A DNA stretch of 7,378 bases from Acidobacteriota bacterium. GTDB lineage: Bacteria > Acidobacteriota > Holophagae > Thermotomaculales > Thermotomaculaceae. Positions within the stretch are counted from its first letter, which is position 1. Each line of letters starts with the position of its first letter. The stretch is taken from contig JAMOUY010000279.1 in assembly GCA_027067895.1 (NCBI GenBank), positions 1-7,378 on the forward strand. Reading direction: 5' to 3'. The notes beneath the pieces are model-generated. The model ran no database searches. It was not told where the DNA came from and was given only the letters and a program-made list of their open reading frames with translations. Below, piece by piece: positions 1 through 6,748 of the stretch. Position numbers and translations under genes: made by a program.

Positions 1-2
1 GA

Positions 3-314
3 CCCGTCGCAGTAAACAACCACGAATTTTGCTCCGTTTAAAAAATCAACCGCTTTGGAAATATACAAATCCTTTTTGTCGGAATGATAGGGAATATTTA
101 TCGCCCCTTCAATATGCCCGTTTTTAAACTCTTCAACACTCCTTGCGTCCACAAAAAAACATTCTCCCCGCTTAAAAATCTCAAAAACTTTTTCAACAGA
201 AATCTTTTCTTTCTGTGTTTTTTTACCTTTTTCAGCATACGAAGAAAAATAAGCAAAAACCGAGAAAAAAAGGATTAAAAACAAAATTTTCAAGTAATTC
301 TCCAACTTTCCCAT
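3..314 (-). CDS. Exported rhodanese-like (sulfurtransferase-fold) protein, 3' end outside window
   Basis: The first 104 codons of a rhodanese-domain protein are present and the gene runs off the left edge. The ATG at 314 is preceded at 6 bases by a strong ribosome site, GGGAGG (321-326). Residues 1-27 look like a signal peptide: Lys near the start, a long Leu/Ile/Phe-rich core, then Ser-Ser-Tyr-Ala with likely cleavage after Ala27. A short Lys/Gln-rich spacer leads into the fold. It shows the family's Asp-Ala-Arg at 56-58, Glu-Glu-Phe at 61-63, Gly-His-Ile at 67-69 followed by Gly-Ala-Ile-Asn-Ile-Pro, and a strand ending in Tyr-Cys-Asp-Gly with Cys102 as the probable active-site cysteine. Rhodanese domains carry sulfane sulfur or, when catalytically weak, act as binding modules; the substrate cannot be told here. 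An extracytoplasmic location is inferred from the signal peptide. It has its own promoter and is separated from pilC by a terminator, so it is not part of the pilus unit. The residues after Cys102, which would help decide activity, are missing. Confidence 0.85.
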   Translation of the reverse strand, partial: MGKLENYLKILFLILFFSVFAYFSSYAEKGKKTQKEKISVEKVFEIFKRGECFFVDARSVEEFKNGHIEGAINIPYHSDKKDLYISKAVDFLNGAKFVVVYCDG

Positions 315-320
315 AAAATT

Positions 321-326
321 CCTCCC
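321..326 (-). promoter_or_regulatory. Shine-Dalgarno of the rhodanese gene
   Basis: On the minus strand this reads GGGAGG, 6 bases before the ATG at 314. It fixes the start of the rhodanese-like gene at 314, upstream of the signal-peptide core. Confidence 0.8.
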
Positions 327-343
327 AAAATAAAACCTTGATT

Positions 344-352
344 ATTATAGCA
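344..352 (-). promoter_or_regulatory. Extended -10 promoter for the rhodanese gene
   Basis: The minus strand reads TGCTATAAT, a perfect TATAAT hexamer with the TGn extension that can replace a -35 box. At the usual 17-bp spacing the -35 position falls on the terminator stem (GCCGGC) and does not resemble TTGACA. Expected transcription start is about 337, giving a leader of roughly 23 bases that contains only the ribosome site. The promoter begins a few bases past the T-tract of the pilC terminator. It is a sequence-based prediction. Confidence 0.65.
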
Positions 353-359
353 TTAAAAC

Positions 360-383
360 AAAAAAAGCCGGCTTAAAGCCGGC
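360..383 (-). terminator. Intrinsic terminator of the pilB-pilT-pilC unit
   Basis: The minus strand has the inverted repeat GCCGGC(T)-loop-(A)GCCGGC at 367-383. It is a 7-bp stem, almost all G-C, with a 3-base loop (or 6 bp with a 5-base loop). It is followed at once by seven T residues (360-366). It lies 32 bases after the pilC stop codon. The plus strand lacks a T-tract after the hairpin, so termination should act only on minus-strand transcripts, separating the pilus unit from the rhodanese gene. Confidence 0.88.
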
Positions 384-415
384 CGACAAATTTATCAAAT
401 TTTGAATACTTACGA

Positions 416-1612
416 TTATTTGATGTGTTTGATAAGTGTGAATATAGGCAGGTACATAGCAACAACTATTCCGCCGACCAATCCACCGAGAATAACAATC
501 ATGACAGGTTCAAGCAAACTCATCAACTGGGCAACCGCTTGGTCAACTTCATCTTCATAGAAATCTGCAATTTTGGAAAGCATTGTGTCAAGGGCACCGG
601 TCTGCTCACCGACAGCAATCATCTGTACAACCATTGGCGGGAAAACACCGGTATCTTTCAATGGTTCCGAGATTGTTTTACCCTGCTCAACATGAGCCCT
701 TGCTTCCATAATAGCATCTTCAATTATTTTATTTCCCGAAGTCCTTGCCGTAATTGTCAAACCTTCCAAAATTGAAACACCGGAAGATACAAGCGTTGCA
801 AGTGTCCTTGAAAATCTTGCCACGGCAATCTTTTTAAAAATTACGCCAAGTATTGGAAGTTTTAAAACCAATCCGTCAATTACTCTTCTTCCTGTTTCGG
901 TTTGATAAAACTTTTTCAAGCCGAAAAAGATAACTATCATTACAAGAATTATTAGCCAGCCAAATTTAACAACAAAATGAGATAATGCAATAACCACTTT
1001 CGTGGGCAAAGGCAAATCCGCTCCCAAGCCTGCAAACATGGATGCAAAAGCTGGAATAACCTTCCATAAAATCAAACCAACGATTAAAAATGCAATTGTA
1101 ATTACCGTAATAGGGTAAGTCATCGCACTTTTGAAAGATGCCTTCAATTTATAGGCTTTTTCAATGTAAACGGAAAGCCTCTGCATAATTACGTCAAGAA
1201 TACCGCCGGCCTCACCTGCGGCAACCATATTTGTATATAAATCGTCAAAAGCCTTCGGATGCTTTTTCATAGCATCGGCAAGAGTACTTCCCTGTTCAAC
1301 ATCGTTTCTAACATGCTCCAAAACTTGTGCAAAATACTTGTTTTCCTGCTGAGAGGCAAGAATATCAAGGCACTGCACAAGGGGAAGACCTGCGTCTATC
1401 ATAACTGAAAACTGCTTGGTGAAAACAGCAAGCTCTTTATCTTTTACACTTCCCCCCATCCCAAAGACACCGGTCGCCTTCTTCTCTCTCAAAGAAGTAA
1501 GAATAAGGCCTTGCTGCCTTAATTGATTAACCGCTTCTTCCCTGTTTTTGGCTTTTATTGTTCCTGCTCTTGTTTCCCCAGACCTTGTTCTTGCACTATA
1601 CTCAAAAATCAT
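416..1612 (-). CDS. pilC: Type IV pilus inner-membrane platform protein PilC
   Basis: At 398 residues this is a full-length member of the PilC/GspF family. In type IV pili it is the inner-membrane platform that sits over the motor ATPases and passes their movement to pilin subunits entering or leaving the fibre. The N-terminus (about 1-50) is the short cytoplasmic leader typical of the family. Two repeated cytoplasmic T2SSF domains follow, at about 62-165 and 264-366. Each carries the paired hallmarks: a Phe-rich helix before a Gly-Leu/Val-hydrophobic turn (FTKQFSVMIDAGLPL and FSRTLATLVSSGVSI) and a later Gly-Glu-x-x-Gly turn (AGEAGGILD and VGEQTGALD). Hydrophobic membrane segments are at about 166-188, 212-231 and 367-391. 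The ATG at 1612 has GGGAGG 5 bases upstream and lies 14 bases after the pilT stop, so co-transcription is nearly certain. A GspF of a type II secretion system is the alternative, but adjacent pilT, which secretion systems lack, favours a pilus. Confidence 0.95.
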   Translation of the reverse strand: MIFEYSARTRSGETRAGTIKAKNREEAVNQLRQQGLILTSLREKKATGVFGMGGSVKDKELAVFTKQFSVMIDAGLPLVQCLDILASQQENKYFAQVLEHVRNDVEQGSTLADAMKKHPKAFDDLYTNMVAAGEAGGILDVIMQRLSVYIEKAYKLKASFKSAMTYPITVITIAFLIVGLILWKVIPAFASMFAGLGADLPLPTKVVIALSHFVVKFGWLIILVMIVIFFGLKKFYQTETGRRVIDGLVLKLPILGVIFKKIAVARFSRTLATLVSSGVSILEGLTITARTSGNKIIEDAIMEARAHVEQGKTISEPLKDTGVFPPMVVQMIAVGEQTGALDTMLSKIADFYEDEVDQAVAQLMSLLEPVMIVILGGLVGGIVVAMYLPIFTLIKHIK

Positions 1613-1626
1613 GAAATCCTCCCGAA

Positions 1627-2760
1627 TTATGTATATTTAATTTTTGGATTTCTTTTTGAAGTGGTGTGAGTAGGCTGCTCAATTACCGCTCCCACACCCC
1701 TGTTTATCATATCCATCAATTCATCCTTATTGGACGAAGCGGCCATAGCAATTTCCTTGGATATAAGTCCCTGCAAATACAGTGTTGACAAGGACTGGTT
1801 AAAAGTCTGCATTCCGTGTTTCATCTGACCGGTCTGCATTGTTGCGTATATTTGGTGAATTTTATCCTCTCTTATAAGGTTTCTAACAGCGGCATTGGGA
1901 ATTAAGATTTCCAGTGCAAGAACCCTGCCTCTGCCGTTTGCTTTGGGAAGAAGACTTTGACACACAACGCCTTCAAGAACAAAAGATAACTGGGTTCTAA
2001 TCTGCTGTTGCTGGTGAGCAGGGAATATGTCAATAATCCTGTTAATAGTTTGAACGGCGGAATTTGTATGCAACGTAGCAAATGTCAAGTGTCCGGTTTC
2101 TGCAATCTTCAATGCGGTCTCAACAGTTTCCAAATCTCTCATCTCGCCTATAAGTACAACGTCAGGGTCCTGCCTTAAAGCCGCCCTCAAAGCCCTTCCG
2201 AAAGACTTGGTATCCGTATTAACCTCTCTCTGATTCACAATGCATTTTTTATGGGAATGCAGATATTCAACAGGGTCTTCAATAGTGATAATATGGGCGC
2301 TTCTCTCCCTGTTTACTTTATCTATCATAGCCGCAAGAGTTGTTGATTTACCGGAACCGGTAGGTCCGGTAACAAGAACGAGTCCCCTCGGTAAATCGCA
2401 CAATTTCTCAACCGCAAGAGGGATACCCAATTCTCTAAATCCTCTTATTTCGTAGGGAATAAGCCTAAAAGCACCGGCAACCGCTCCTCTTTGATGGAAA
2501 ACGTTTGCCCTAAATCTTGCTAATTTCTTTATTCCGAAAGAAAAATCAACCTCCAAATCCTGCTCAAATTTCTGCTTCTGTGCATCGGTCATAATTGCGT
2601 AGATTAGTTTTTTCGTCTCCGCAGGGGTTAACGGCGGCATTTTCAACGGAATAAGTTTTCCGTCTTTCCTTATTTGGGGGGGAGAATTTGTAGTGATATG
2701 CAAATCTGTACCCCCGGATTCAACCATTTTTTTCAATAACTGAGAAAGAGTAATATCCAT
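1627..2760 (-). CDS. pilT: Type IV pilus retraction ATPase PilT
   Basis: This 377-residue protein has the usual PilT length (about 340-380). PilT is a cytoplasmic hexameric ATPase that depolymerises the pilus, giving twitching motility and often DNA uptake. The N-terminal PAS-like domain (about 1-100) contains the Gly-Gly-x-Asp-Leu-His motif near 16-21. Catalytic motifs follow in order: Walker A GPTGSGKST at 132-140, Asp box with Glu161-Asp162-Pro163-Val164-Glu165, Walker B DPDVVLIGEMRD at 198-209 with catalytic Glu206, and His box TGHLTFATLHTN at 222-233. The AVRNLIRE stretch at 291-298 matches the AIRNLIRE motif that marks retraction ATPases and separates PilT from PilB. No tetracysteine zinc site is present, also as expected for PilT. 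The ATG at 2760 has GAGG at 2767-2770, 6 bases upstream. It lies 34 bases after pilB and 14 bases before pilC. A PilU-like paralogue is possible, but the intact motif and position favour PilT. The last 18 residues are a polar basic tail outside the conserved core. Confidence 0.95.
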   Translation of the reverse strand: MDITLSQLLKKMVESGGTDLHITTNSPPQIRKDGKLIPLKMPPLTPAETKKLIYAIMTDAQKQKFEQDLEVDFSFGIKKLARFRANVFHQRGAVAGAFRLIPYEIRGFRELGIPLAVEKLCDLPRGLVLVTGPTGSGKSTTLAAMIDKVNRERSAHIITIEDPVEYLHSHKKCIVNQREVNTDTKSFGRALRAALRQDPDVVLIGEMRDLETVETALKIAETGHLTFATLHTNSAVQTINRIIDIFPAHQQQQIRTQLSFVLEGVVCQSLLPKANGRGRVLALEILIPNAAVRNLIREDKIHQIYATMQTGQMKHGMQTFNQSLSTLYLQGLISKEIAMAASSNKDELMDMINRGVGAVIEQPTHTTSKRNPKIKYT

Positions 2761-2794
2761 ACATTACCTCTTTAATAATTTAAAGTTAATACTA

Positions 2795-4513
2795 TTATAA
2801 CACAGTCTCTCTTAATACCTCTTCAATAGAAGTCAATCCGTTCATAATTTTTATTAAACCGCTTCGTCTCAACGTTATCATACCCTCTTTTATAGCCTGC
2901 TCTCTCAAATCAAGAGCCGTTGCACCGCTTAAAATAAGGTCTTTAATGGTATCGGTAACTTCCATTACTTCATATAAACCTACCCTGCCTTTATAACCGG
3001 TACCGTTGCAAACATCACAGCCTTTGCCTTTAAAAATTTTCACCTCTTTCGCCTCTTTCTCGGTAAAACCTATATCTAAAAGCGTCTTTTTAGGCACTTT
3101 TACCTGCTCTTTGCAGTTTTTGCAAACTCTTCTAACAAGTCTCTGGGCACAAATCAAGTTTACCGATGTGGCAACAAGGAATGGTTCAATACCCATATTC
3201 ATCAACCTGCTTATTGTTGACGGCGCATCGTTTGTGTGCAACGTGGAAAGCACAAGGTGTCCGGTTAATGCCGCTTTAATTGCAATTTCAGCAGTTTCAA
3301 AGTCCCTTATCTCACCCACGAGGATAATATTGGGGTCCTGCCTCAAAAACGACCTCAATGCCGCGGCAAAGGTTAAACCTATTTCGTCTCTAACGTTAAC
3401 CTGATTAATTCCGGGCAAGTTAAATTCAACCGGGTCTTCGGCAGTCATTATGTTTGTTTCAGGCTTATTCAACTGACTCATTGCAGAGTAAAGAGTGTTT
3501 GTTTTACCTGAACCGGTAGGACCTGTAACAAGCACCATTCCGTAAGGTTTGGATATTGCATGGTGAAATTTATCAAGGCTCTCCTGCTCAAAACCCAACT
3601 TGGTCATGTCAAGCATGAGTTTTTCAGGGTCAAGGATTCTCATAACAACCTTTTCACCGAAAAGGGTGGGAAGGACGGATACACGAAAATCAAGTTCTTT
3701 TCTTCTTCCCTCAATTTTCATTTTAAGTTTAATTCTTCCGTCCTGAGGAAGCCTTTTTTCCGCAATATCAAGTTTTGACATAATTTTGATTCTTGAAGTT
3801 ATGGCGTCCTTCATACTTAAAGGCGGCTTCATAACTTCATGCAAAACACCGTCAATTCTAAACCTTACCCTGTAATACTTTTCATAAGGTTCAACGTGTA
3901 TATCGGATGCTCCCTTTTTAACGGCATCCATAAGCATCATGTTTACAAATTTAACAACAGGCGCTTCTTCAACCGATGCGACAAGGGATTCCAAATCAAT
4001 TTCTTCCTCGTCTTCAACAACTTCCAAATCTCCCTCTTCGTCAAAACCTTCCATATCTTCTACAACTTTTCTCAACTCAATTTGGGTTTCGCTACCGTAA
4101 TATTTGTCAATTGCATTTTTTATAGACAATTCGGAAGCAACAACAGGCTCAACATTTAAACCAGTTAAAAACTTTATATCGTCAAGCGCATAGATATTTG
4201 TCGGATCCGCCATAGCAACCGTCAGGGTTGAACCTGTTCTTGTGATAGGGATTAACACGTACTTCCTTGCTATATCGGAAGGCACCCTCTTTATCACATC
4301 TTCGCTAATTTCAAAATGTTCAAGGTTTACGGCAGGTATTCCGTACTGCTTACTTAAAAAACTGGTTATTTCATCTTCCGTCAAATAACCAAGTTTTACA
4401 AGAATAGTTCCTATTTTTTCATTGTCCTTTTTTTGGACTTCAAGAGCCTCGGCTAATTGCTCTTTTGTAATTAAACCTGCTTCAACTAATAAATTTCCTA
4501 ACTTTTTTGCCAT
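2795..4513 (-). CDS. pilB: Type IV pilus assembly (extension) ATPase PilB
   Basis: PilB is the cytoplasmic hexameric ATPase that powers pilus polymerisation through PilC. I place the start at the ATG at 4513 (572 residues): AAAGG lies 6 bases upstream, whereas the TTG two codons earlier directly abuts it. The N-terminal region has two tandem copies of the MshEN-type repeat (Lys-Leu-Gly from residue 4 and Lys-Ile-Gly from 33, each followed by spaced leucines and a Gln), a fold that binds cyclic di-GMP in MshE and some PilB proteins. After a second N-terminal part (to about 145) comes a very acidic linker at about 150-185. The ATPase core shows Walker A GPTGSGKTNT at 331-340, Asp box AEDPVEF at 358-364, Walker B with Gly-Glu-Ile-Arg-Asp near 400-404 and His box TGHLVLSTLHTND at 417-429. 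Cys464/Cys467 and Cys499/Cys502 form the zinc tetracysteine site typical of extension and secretion ATPases. It is the first gene of the pilBTC unit with its own promoter. GspE is the alternative but is unlikely beside pilT. Confidence 0.95.
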   Translation of the reverse strand: MAKKLGNLLVEAGLITKEQLAEALEVQKKDNEKIGTILVKLGYLTEDEITSFLSKQYGIPAVNLEHFEISEDVIKRVPSDIARKYVLIPITRTGSTLTVAMADPTNIYALDDIKFLTGLNVEPVVASELSIKNAIDKYYGSETQIELRKVVEDMEGFDEEGDLEVVEDEEEIDLESLVASVEEAPVVKFVNMMLMDAVKKGASDIHVEPYEKYYRVRFRIDGVLHEVMKPPLSMKDAITSRIKIMSKLDIAEKRLPQDGRIKLKMKIEGRRKELDFRVSVLPTLFGEKVVMRILDPEKLMLDMTKLGFEQESLDKFHHAISKPYGMVLVTGPTGSGKTNTLYSAMSQLNKPETNIMTAEDPVEFNLPGINQVNVRDEIGLTFAAALRSFLRQDPNIILVGEIRDFETAEIAIKAALTGHLVLSTLHTNDAPSTISRLMNMGIEPFLVATSVNLICAQRLVRRVCKNCKEQVKVPKKTLLDIGFTEKEAKEVKIFKGKGCDVCNGTGYKGRVGLYEVMEVTDTIKDLILSGATALDLREQAIKEGMITLRRSGLIKIMNGLTSIEEVLRETVL

Positions 4514-4517
4514 TTGC

Positions 4518-4525
4518 AACCTTTC
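4518..4525 (-). promoter_or_regulatory. Shine-Dalgarno region deciding the pilB start
   Basis: The minus strand reads AGGAAAGG and then TTGCAA before the ATG at 4513. The AAAGG part is 6 bases from that ATG, which is normal spacing, but it touches the in-frame TTG two codons upstream and so could not serve it. This supports the ATG start and a 572-residue PilB. Confidence 0.6.
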
Positions 4526-4543
4526 CTAATTAATAGTAAAATC

Positions 4544-4572
4544 AGTTTAAAAAATCTAATATTGTTTGTCAA
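4544..4572 (-). promoter_or_regulatory. Sigma-70-type promoter for pilB-pilT-pilC
   Basis: On the minus strand a perfect -35 box TTGACA (4567-4572) is followed after exactly 17 bases by TAAACT (4544-4549), which matches TATAAT at 4 of 6 positions. The predicted start is near 4537, leaving a leader of about 24 bases before the pilB ATG, too short for a riboswitch. It lies in the 76-base gap after glpX. A perfect 7-bp inverted repeat (4558-4576) spans the -35 box and could be an operator. Confidence 0.65.
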
Positions 4573-4576
4573 TATT
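4558..4576. repeat. 7-bp perfect inverted repeat over the pilB -35 box
   Basis: AATATTG (4558-4564) and CAATATT (4570-4576) are exact reverse complements around a 5-base centre, TTTGT on the plus strand. The right arm and the centre together include the TTGACA -35 hexamer of the minus-strand promoter. The position suits a repressor or other regulator of pilB, but the arms are A/T-rich with one G-C pair each, and such repeats can arise by chance. As RNA the stem would be weak and its T-rich stretch is not adjacent, so a glpX terminator is a poorer explanation. Confidence 0.4.
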
Positions 4577-4589
4577 TTTGTTAAAAAAA

Positions 4590-5567
4590 TTAAAACATTA
4601 CCCCCATACCAATATCGTCATTTAAGTAAATTGTATCCACAAACCTTATTCTTCTCTGTTTCAATCTCATAACAAGGGAATTTACCCTCACACCGTCACC
4701 AAAAAATCTTACCCCTCTCAAAAGATTTCCGTTCGTAACACCTGTTGCTACAAAGATTATATTTTCTCCGCTTGCCAATTCCTCTGTTTTATAAATTTTA
4801 TTCGGGTCTTTTATTCCCATTTTCTGCATTCTATCCCATGTGGCATCGTCTTTCACGATAAGCCTGCCCTGAATTTCTCCTCCCAAACACCTTAAAGCGG
4901 CTGCGGTTAAAACGCCCTCCGGCGCACCGCCTATTCCGAAAACCGCATGAACGCCCGTGCCTCTCACCGCAACAGAAATACCGGCGCTTAAATCACCGTC
5001 GCCAATAAGGTTAATTCTTGCTCCCGCTTCCCTTATTCTTGCAATCAATTCCTCATGTCTCGGCCTGTCAAGAACAATAACGGTTAAATCCTCAACCTTT
5101 CTATCAAGGCTATCGGCAATTATTTTAAGGTTTTCCTCAACGGAATATTCAAGACTAACCTTTCCCTTAGCGGAAGGGGGAACAATAATTTTTTCCATGT
5201 AAATATCAGGCGCATTAAGAAGCCCGCCTCTTTCGGAAGCGGCAATAACTGCAATAGCATTGTTTGCGCCTGTCGCACAAAGATTTGTTCCTTCAAGAGG
5301 GTCAACGGCTATGTCTATGGCGGGACCGTTTCCGGTGCCTACTTTTTCTCCTATGTAAAGCATTGGTGCTTTATCTCTTTCTCCCTCTCCAATAACAATA
5401 ACCCCTTCAATGTCAACATTGTCAAGTTCTTTTCTCATCGCCTCAACGGCAACTTTGTCAGAGTATTTTCTATCACCCTGACCAACCGTCCTTGCGGCTG
5501 CAATCGCCGCCATCTCTGCAACTCTCAGAAAATCACCAGCCAATACATCTTCAATATGTTTAGGCAT
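4590..5567 (-). CDS. glpX: Class II fructose-1,6-bisphosphatase GlpX
   Basis: This enzyme hydrolyses fructose 1,6-bisphosphate to fructose 6-phosphate in the cytoplasm, the committed step of gluconeogenesis. Some GlpX-type enzymes also accept sedoheptulose 1,7-bisphosphate. At 325 residues it is close to E. coli GlpX (about 336) and aligns with it at a constant offset of four. Metal and phosphate ligands known from the family are present: Asp37, Glu61 in the Gly-Glu-Gly-Glu motif, Asp89/Glu92/Thr94 in VDPLEGT, and Glu217 in GGAPEGVL. The conserved [10 protein letters not shown] segment (117-126) and the IGDGD loop (188-192) are also intact. Position 33 is Arg where I recall Lys29 in E. coli. 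The ATG at 5567 has a full AGGAGG (5572-5577) four bases upstream. This ribosome site overlaps the stop codon of the preceding dehydrogenase gene, so the two should be translationally coupled. The gene is unlikely to serve glycerol metabolism specifically, since no other glp gene is near. Confidence 0.95.
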   Translation of the reverse strand: MPKHIEDVLAGDFLRVAEMAAIAAARTVGQGDRKYSDKVAVEAMRKELDNVDIEGVIVIGEGERDKAPMLYIGEKVGTGNGPAIDIAVDPLEGTNLCATGANNAIAVIAASERGGLLNAPDIYMEKIIVPPSAKGKVSLEYSVEENLKIIADSLDRKVEDLTVIVLDRPRHEELIARIREAGARINLIGDGDLSAGISVAVRGTGVHAVFGIGGAPEGVLTAAALRCLGGEIQGRLIVKDDATWDRMQKMGIKDPNKIYKTEELASGENIIFVATGVTNGNLLRGVRFFGDGVRVNSLVMRLKQRRIRFVDTIYLNDDIGMGVMF

Positions 5568-5575
5568 AAATCCTC

Positions 5576-6748
5576 CTATGGTTTTAAAAGATTAAAGGCC
5601 TGAAACCCGGTAATATACTGTCCCAAAATCAAGGTGTGTATATCCTCGGTGCCTTCGTAAGTTTTAACAGATTCAAGGTTAACCATATGTCTAATGACGG
5701 GATATTCAAGGGAAATACCGTTTGCTCCCAAAATATCCCTTGCAATCCTTGCAATATCAAGGGCAATTCTCACGTTATTCATTTTAAGCATAGAAATCAT
5801 ATAATGGTTGTATTTTTTATCGTCTTTCAATTTGCCTACCTGCAATGCAAGTAATTGTGCTTTTGTTATTTCGGTAAGCATATCCGCAAGTTTTTTCTGA
5901 ACAAGTTGAAATCTTGCAATAGGCACGTCAAACTGAATCCTTGTTTTTGAGTAATCAACCGCGGTTTGATAGCAGTCTATTGCGGCGCCCAACGCTCCCC
6001 AGCCTATTCCGTACCTTGCCTGAGTAAGACACATCAACGGATATTTCAATCCCTTTGCTTTGGGAAGCCTGTTTTCCTCGGGCACCTCAACATCTTCAAA
6101 AATCAATTCTCCGGTTACAGAGGCACGCAAACTTAATTTATGCTTCATTTCTGGTGCAGAAAACCCTTTCATACCTTTTTCAACCAAAAATCCCTGAATT
6201 CCGTCATCGGTTTTTGCCCATACAACGGCAACATCAGCAATTGAGGCGTTTGTAATCCACATTTTTGCGCCGTTTAAAATCCACTTGTCTCCCTTTTTCA
6301 CAGCATTTGTTTTCATTCCGCCGGGATTTGAACCGAAATCTGGCTCGGTCAAACCGAAACAGCCTATTAAATCGCCGCTTATTAGTCCGGGCAAAAATTT
6401 TTCTTTCTGATAATCCGAACCAAAGGTGTAAATCGGGTAAATAACAAGGGACGATTGTACCGAAACAAAACTTCTTAAACCGCTGTCTCCTCTTTCAAGT
6501 TCCTGATTTATCAGTCCGTAGGCAACGTTTGAAAGCCCGGCTCCGCCGTATTCGTTAAGCGTGCTTCCCAAAAAACCCAATTCCCCCAAAGGCTTTATCA
6601 AGTGTTTCGGAAATTCGCCCTTTTCAAAGTAATCAGCAATAATTGGCTTGACTTCTTTGTTTACAAAATCATGGGCGGTGTGGTAAACAAGTTTTTCCTC
6701 TTCGGTTAATAAATCCTCTATCTTTAAAAAATCGGGATAATCTCTCAT
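5576..6748 (-). CDS. gcdH: Acyl-CoA dehydrogenase, glutaryl-CoA dehydrogenase type
   Basis: This 390-residue FAD flavoprotein of the acyl-CoA dehydrogenase family most closely resembles glutaryl-CoA dehydrogenase, which oxidises and decarboxylates glutaryl-CoA to crotonyl-CoA in lysine, tryptophan and aromatic breakdown. Seen in order: the N-terminal helical domain; the SVQSS segment (96-100); the flavin-contact loop [16 protein letters not shown] (129-144); WITNA (164-168); the LSLRAS segment (205-210); a [12 protein letters not shown] helix (284-295); and catalytic Glu365 in TYEGT (363-367), followed by DIHTLILG. Two residues that bind the glutaryl carboxylate in the human enzyme (Glu87 and Arg94, mature numbering) correspond to Glu85 and Arg92. 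Tyr364, next to the catalytic Glu, is the residue associated with decarboxylating enzymes. The ATG at 6748 has GGAGG 4 bases upstream and overlaps the preceding TGA as ATGA; the stop overlaps the glpX ribosome site. Family membership is certain. Glutaryl-CoA specificity is inferred, as related enzymes can use other short acyl-CoAs and no electron-transfer-flavoprotein or decarboxylase gene is nearby. Confidence 0.9.
   Translation of the reverse strand: MRDYPDFLKIEDLLTEEEKLVYHTAHDFVNKEVKPIIADYFEKGEFPKHLIKPLGELGFLGSTLNEYGGAGLSNVAYGLINQELERGDSGLRSFVSVQSSLVIYPIYTFGSDYQKEKFLPGLISGDLIGCFGLTEPDFGSNPGGMKTNAVKKGDKWILNGAKMWITNASIADVAVVWAKTDDGIQGFLVEKGMKGFSAPEMKHKLSLRASVTGELIFEDVEVPEENRLPKAKGLKYPLMCLTQARYGIGWGALGAAIDCYQTAVDYSKTRIQFDVPIARFQLVQKKLADMLTEITKAQLLALQVGKLKDDKKYNHYMISMLKMNNVRIALDIARIARDILGANGISLEYPVIRHMVNLESVKTYEGTEDIHTLILGQYITGFQAFNLLKP

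Noticed and set aside
84..278. Plus-strand frame of 64 codons over the rhodanese gene
   Set aside because: The minus-strand frame there has a signal peptide, rhodanese motifs, a ribosome site and a promoter; the plus frame is a Phe/Lys-rich shadow.
425..775. Open frame of 116 codons on the plus strand opposite pilC
   Set aside because: It lies wholly within the antisense of a well-conserved gene, has no ribosome site and encodes no recognisable domain.
2761..2794. Separate promoter between pilB and pilT
   Set aside because: The 34 bases are A/T-rich with TATAAT-like hexamers expected by chance, no -35 partner is found in the gap, and the spacing suits an operon.
3006..3404. Open frame of 132 codons on the plus strand opposite pilB
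   Set aside because: It is antisense to the conserved ATPase core of PilB; its composition mirrors the codon pattern of pilB and shows no protein-family motif.
3839..4159. Open frame of 106 codons on the plus strand opposite pilB
   Set aside because: It is antisense to the PilB linker region, rich in Phe and Asn as expected from reversed Lys/Glu codons, with no supported start.
416..4513. Type II secretion (GspE/GspF) instead of a pilus
   Set aside because: A PilT retraction ATPase with the AVRNLIRE motif sits between the two genes, and type II secretion clusters do not carry one.
4514..4543. Cyclic di-GMP or other riboswitch ahead of pilB
   Set aside because: The predicted leader is only about 24 bases, too short for any known aptamer, and no folded motif is visible.
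5120..5305. Second minus-strand frame inside glpX
   Set aside because: It overlaps the catalytic core of GlpX in another frame, and no family resemblance is visible.
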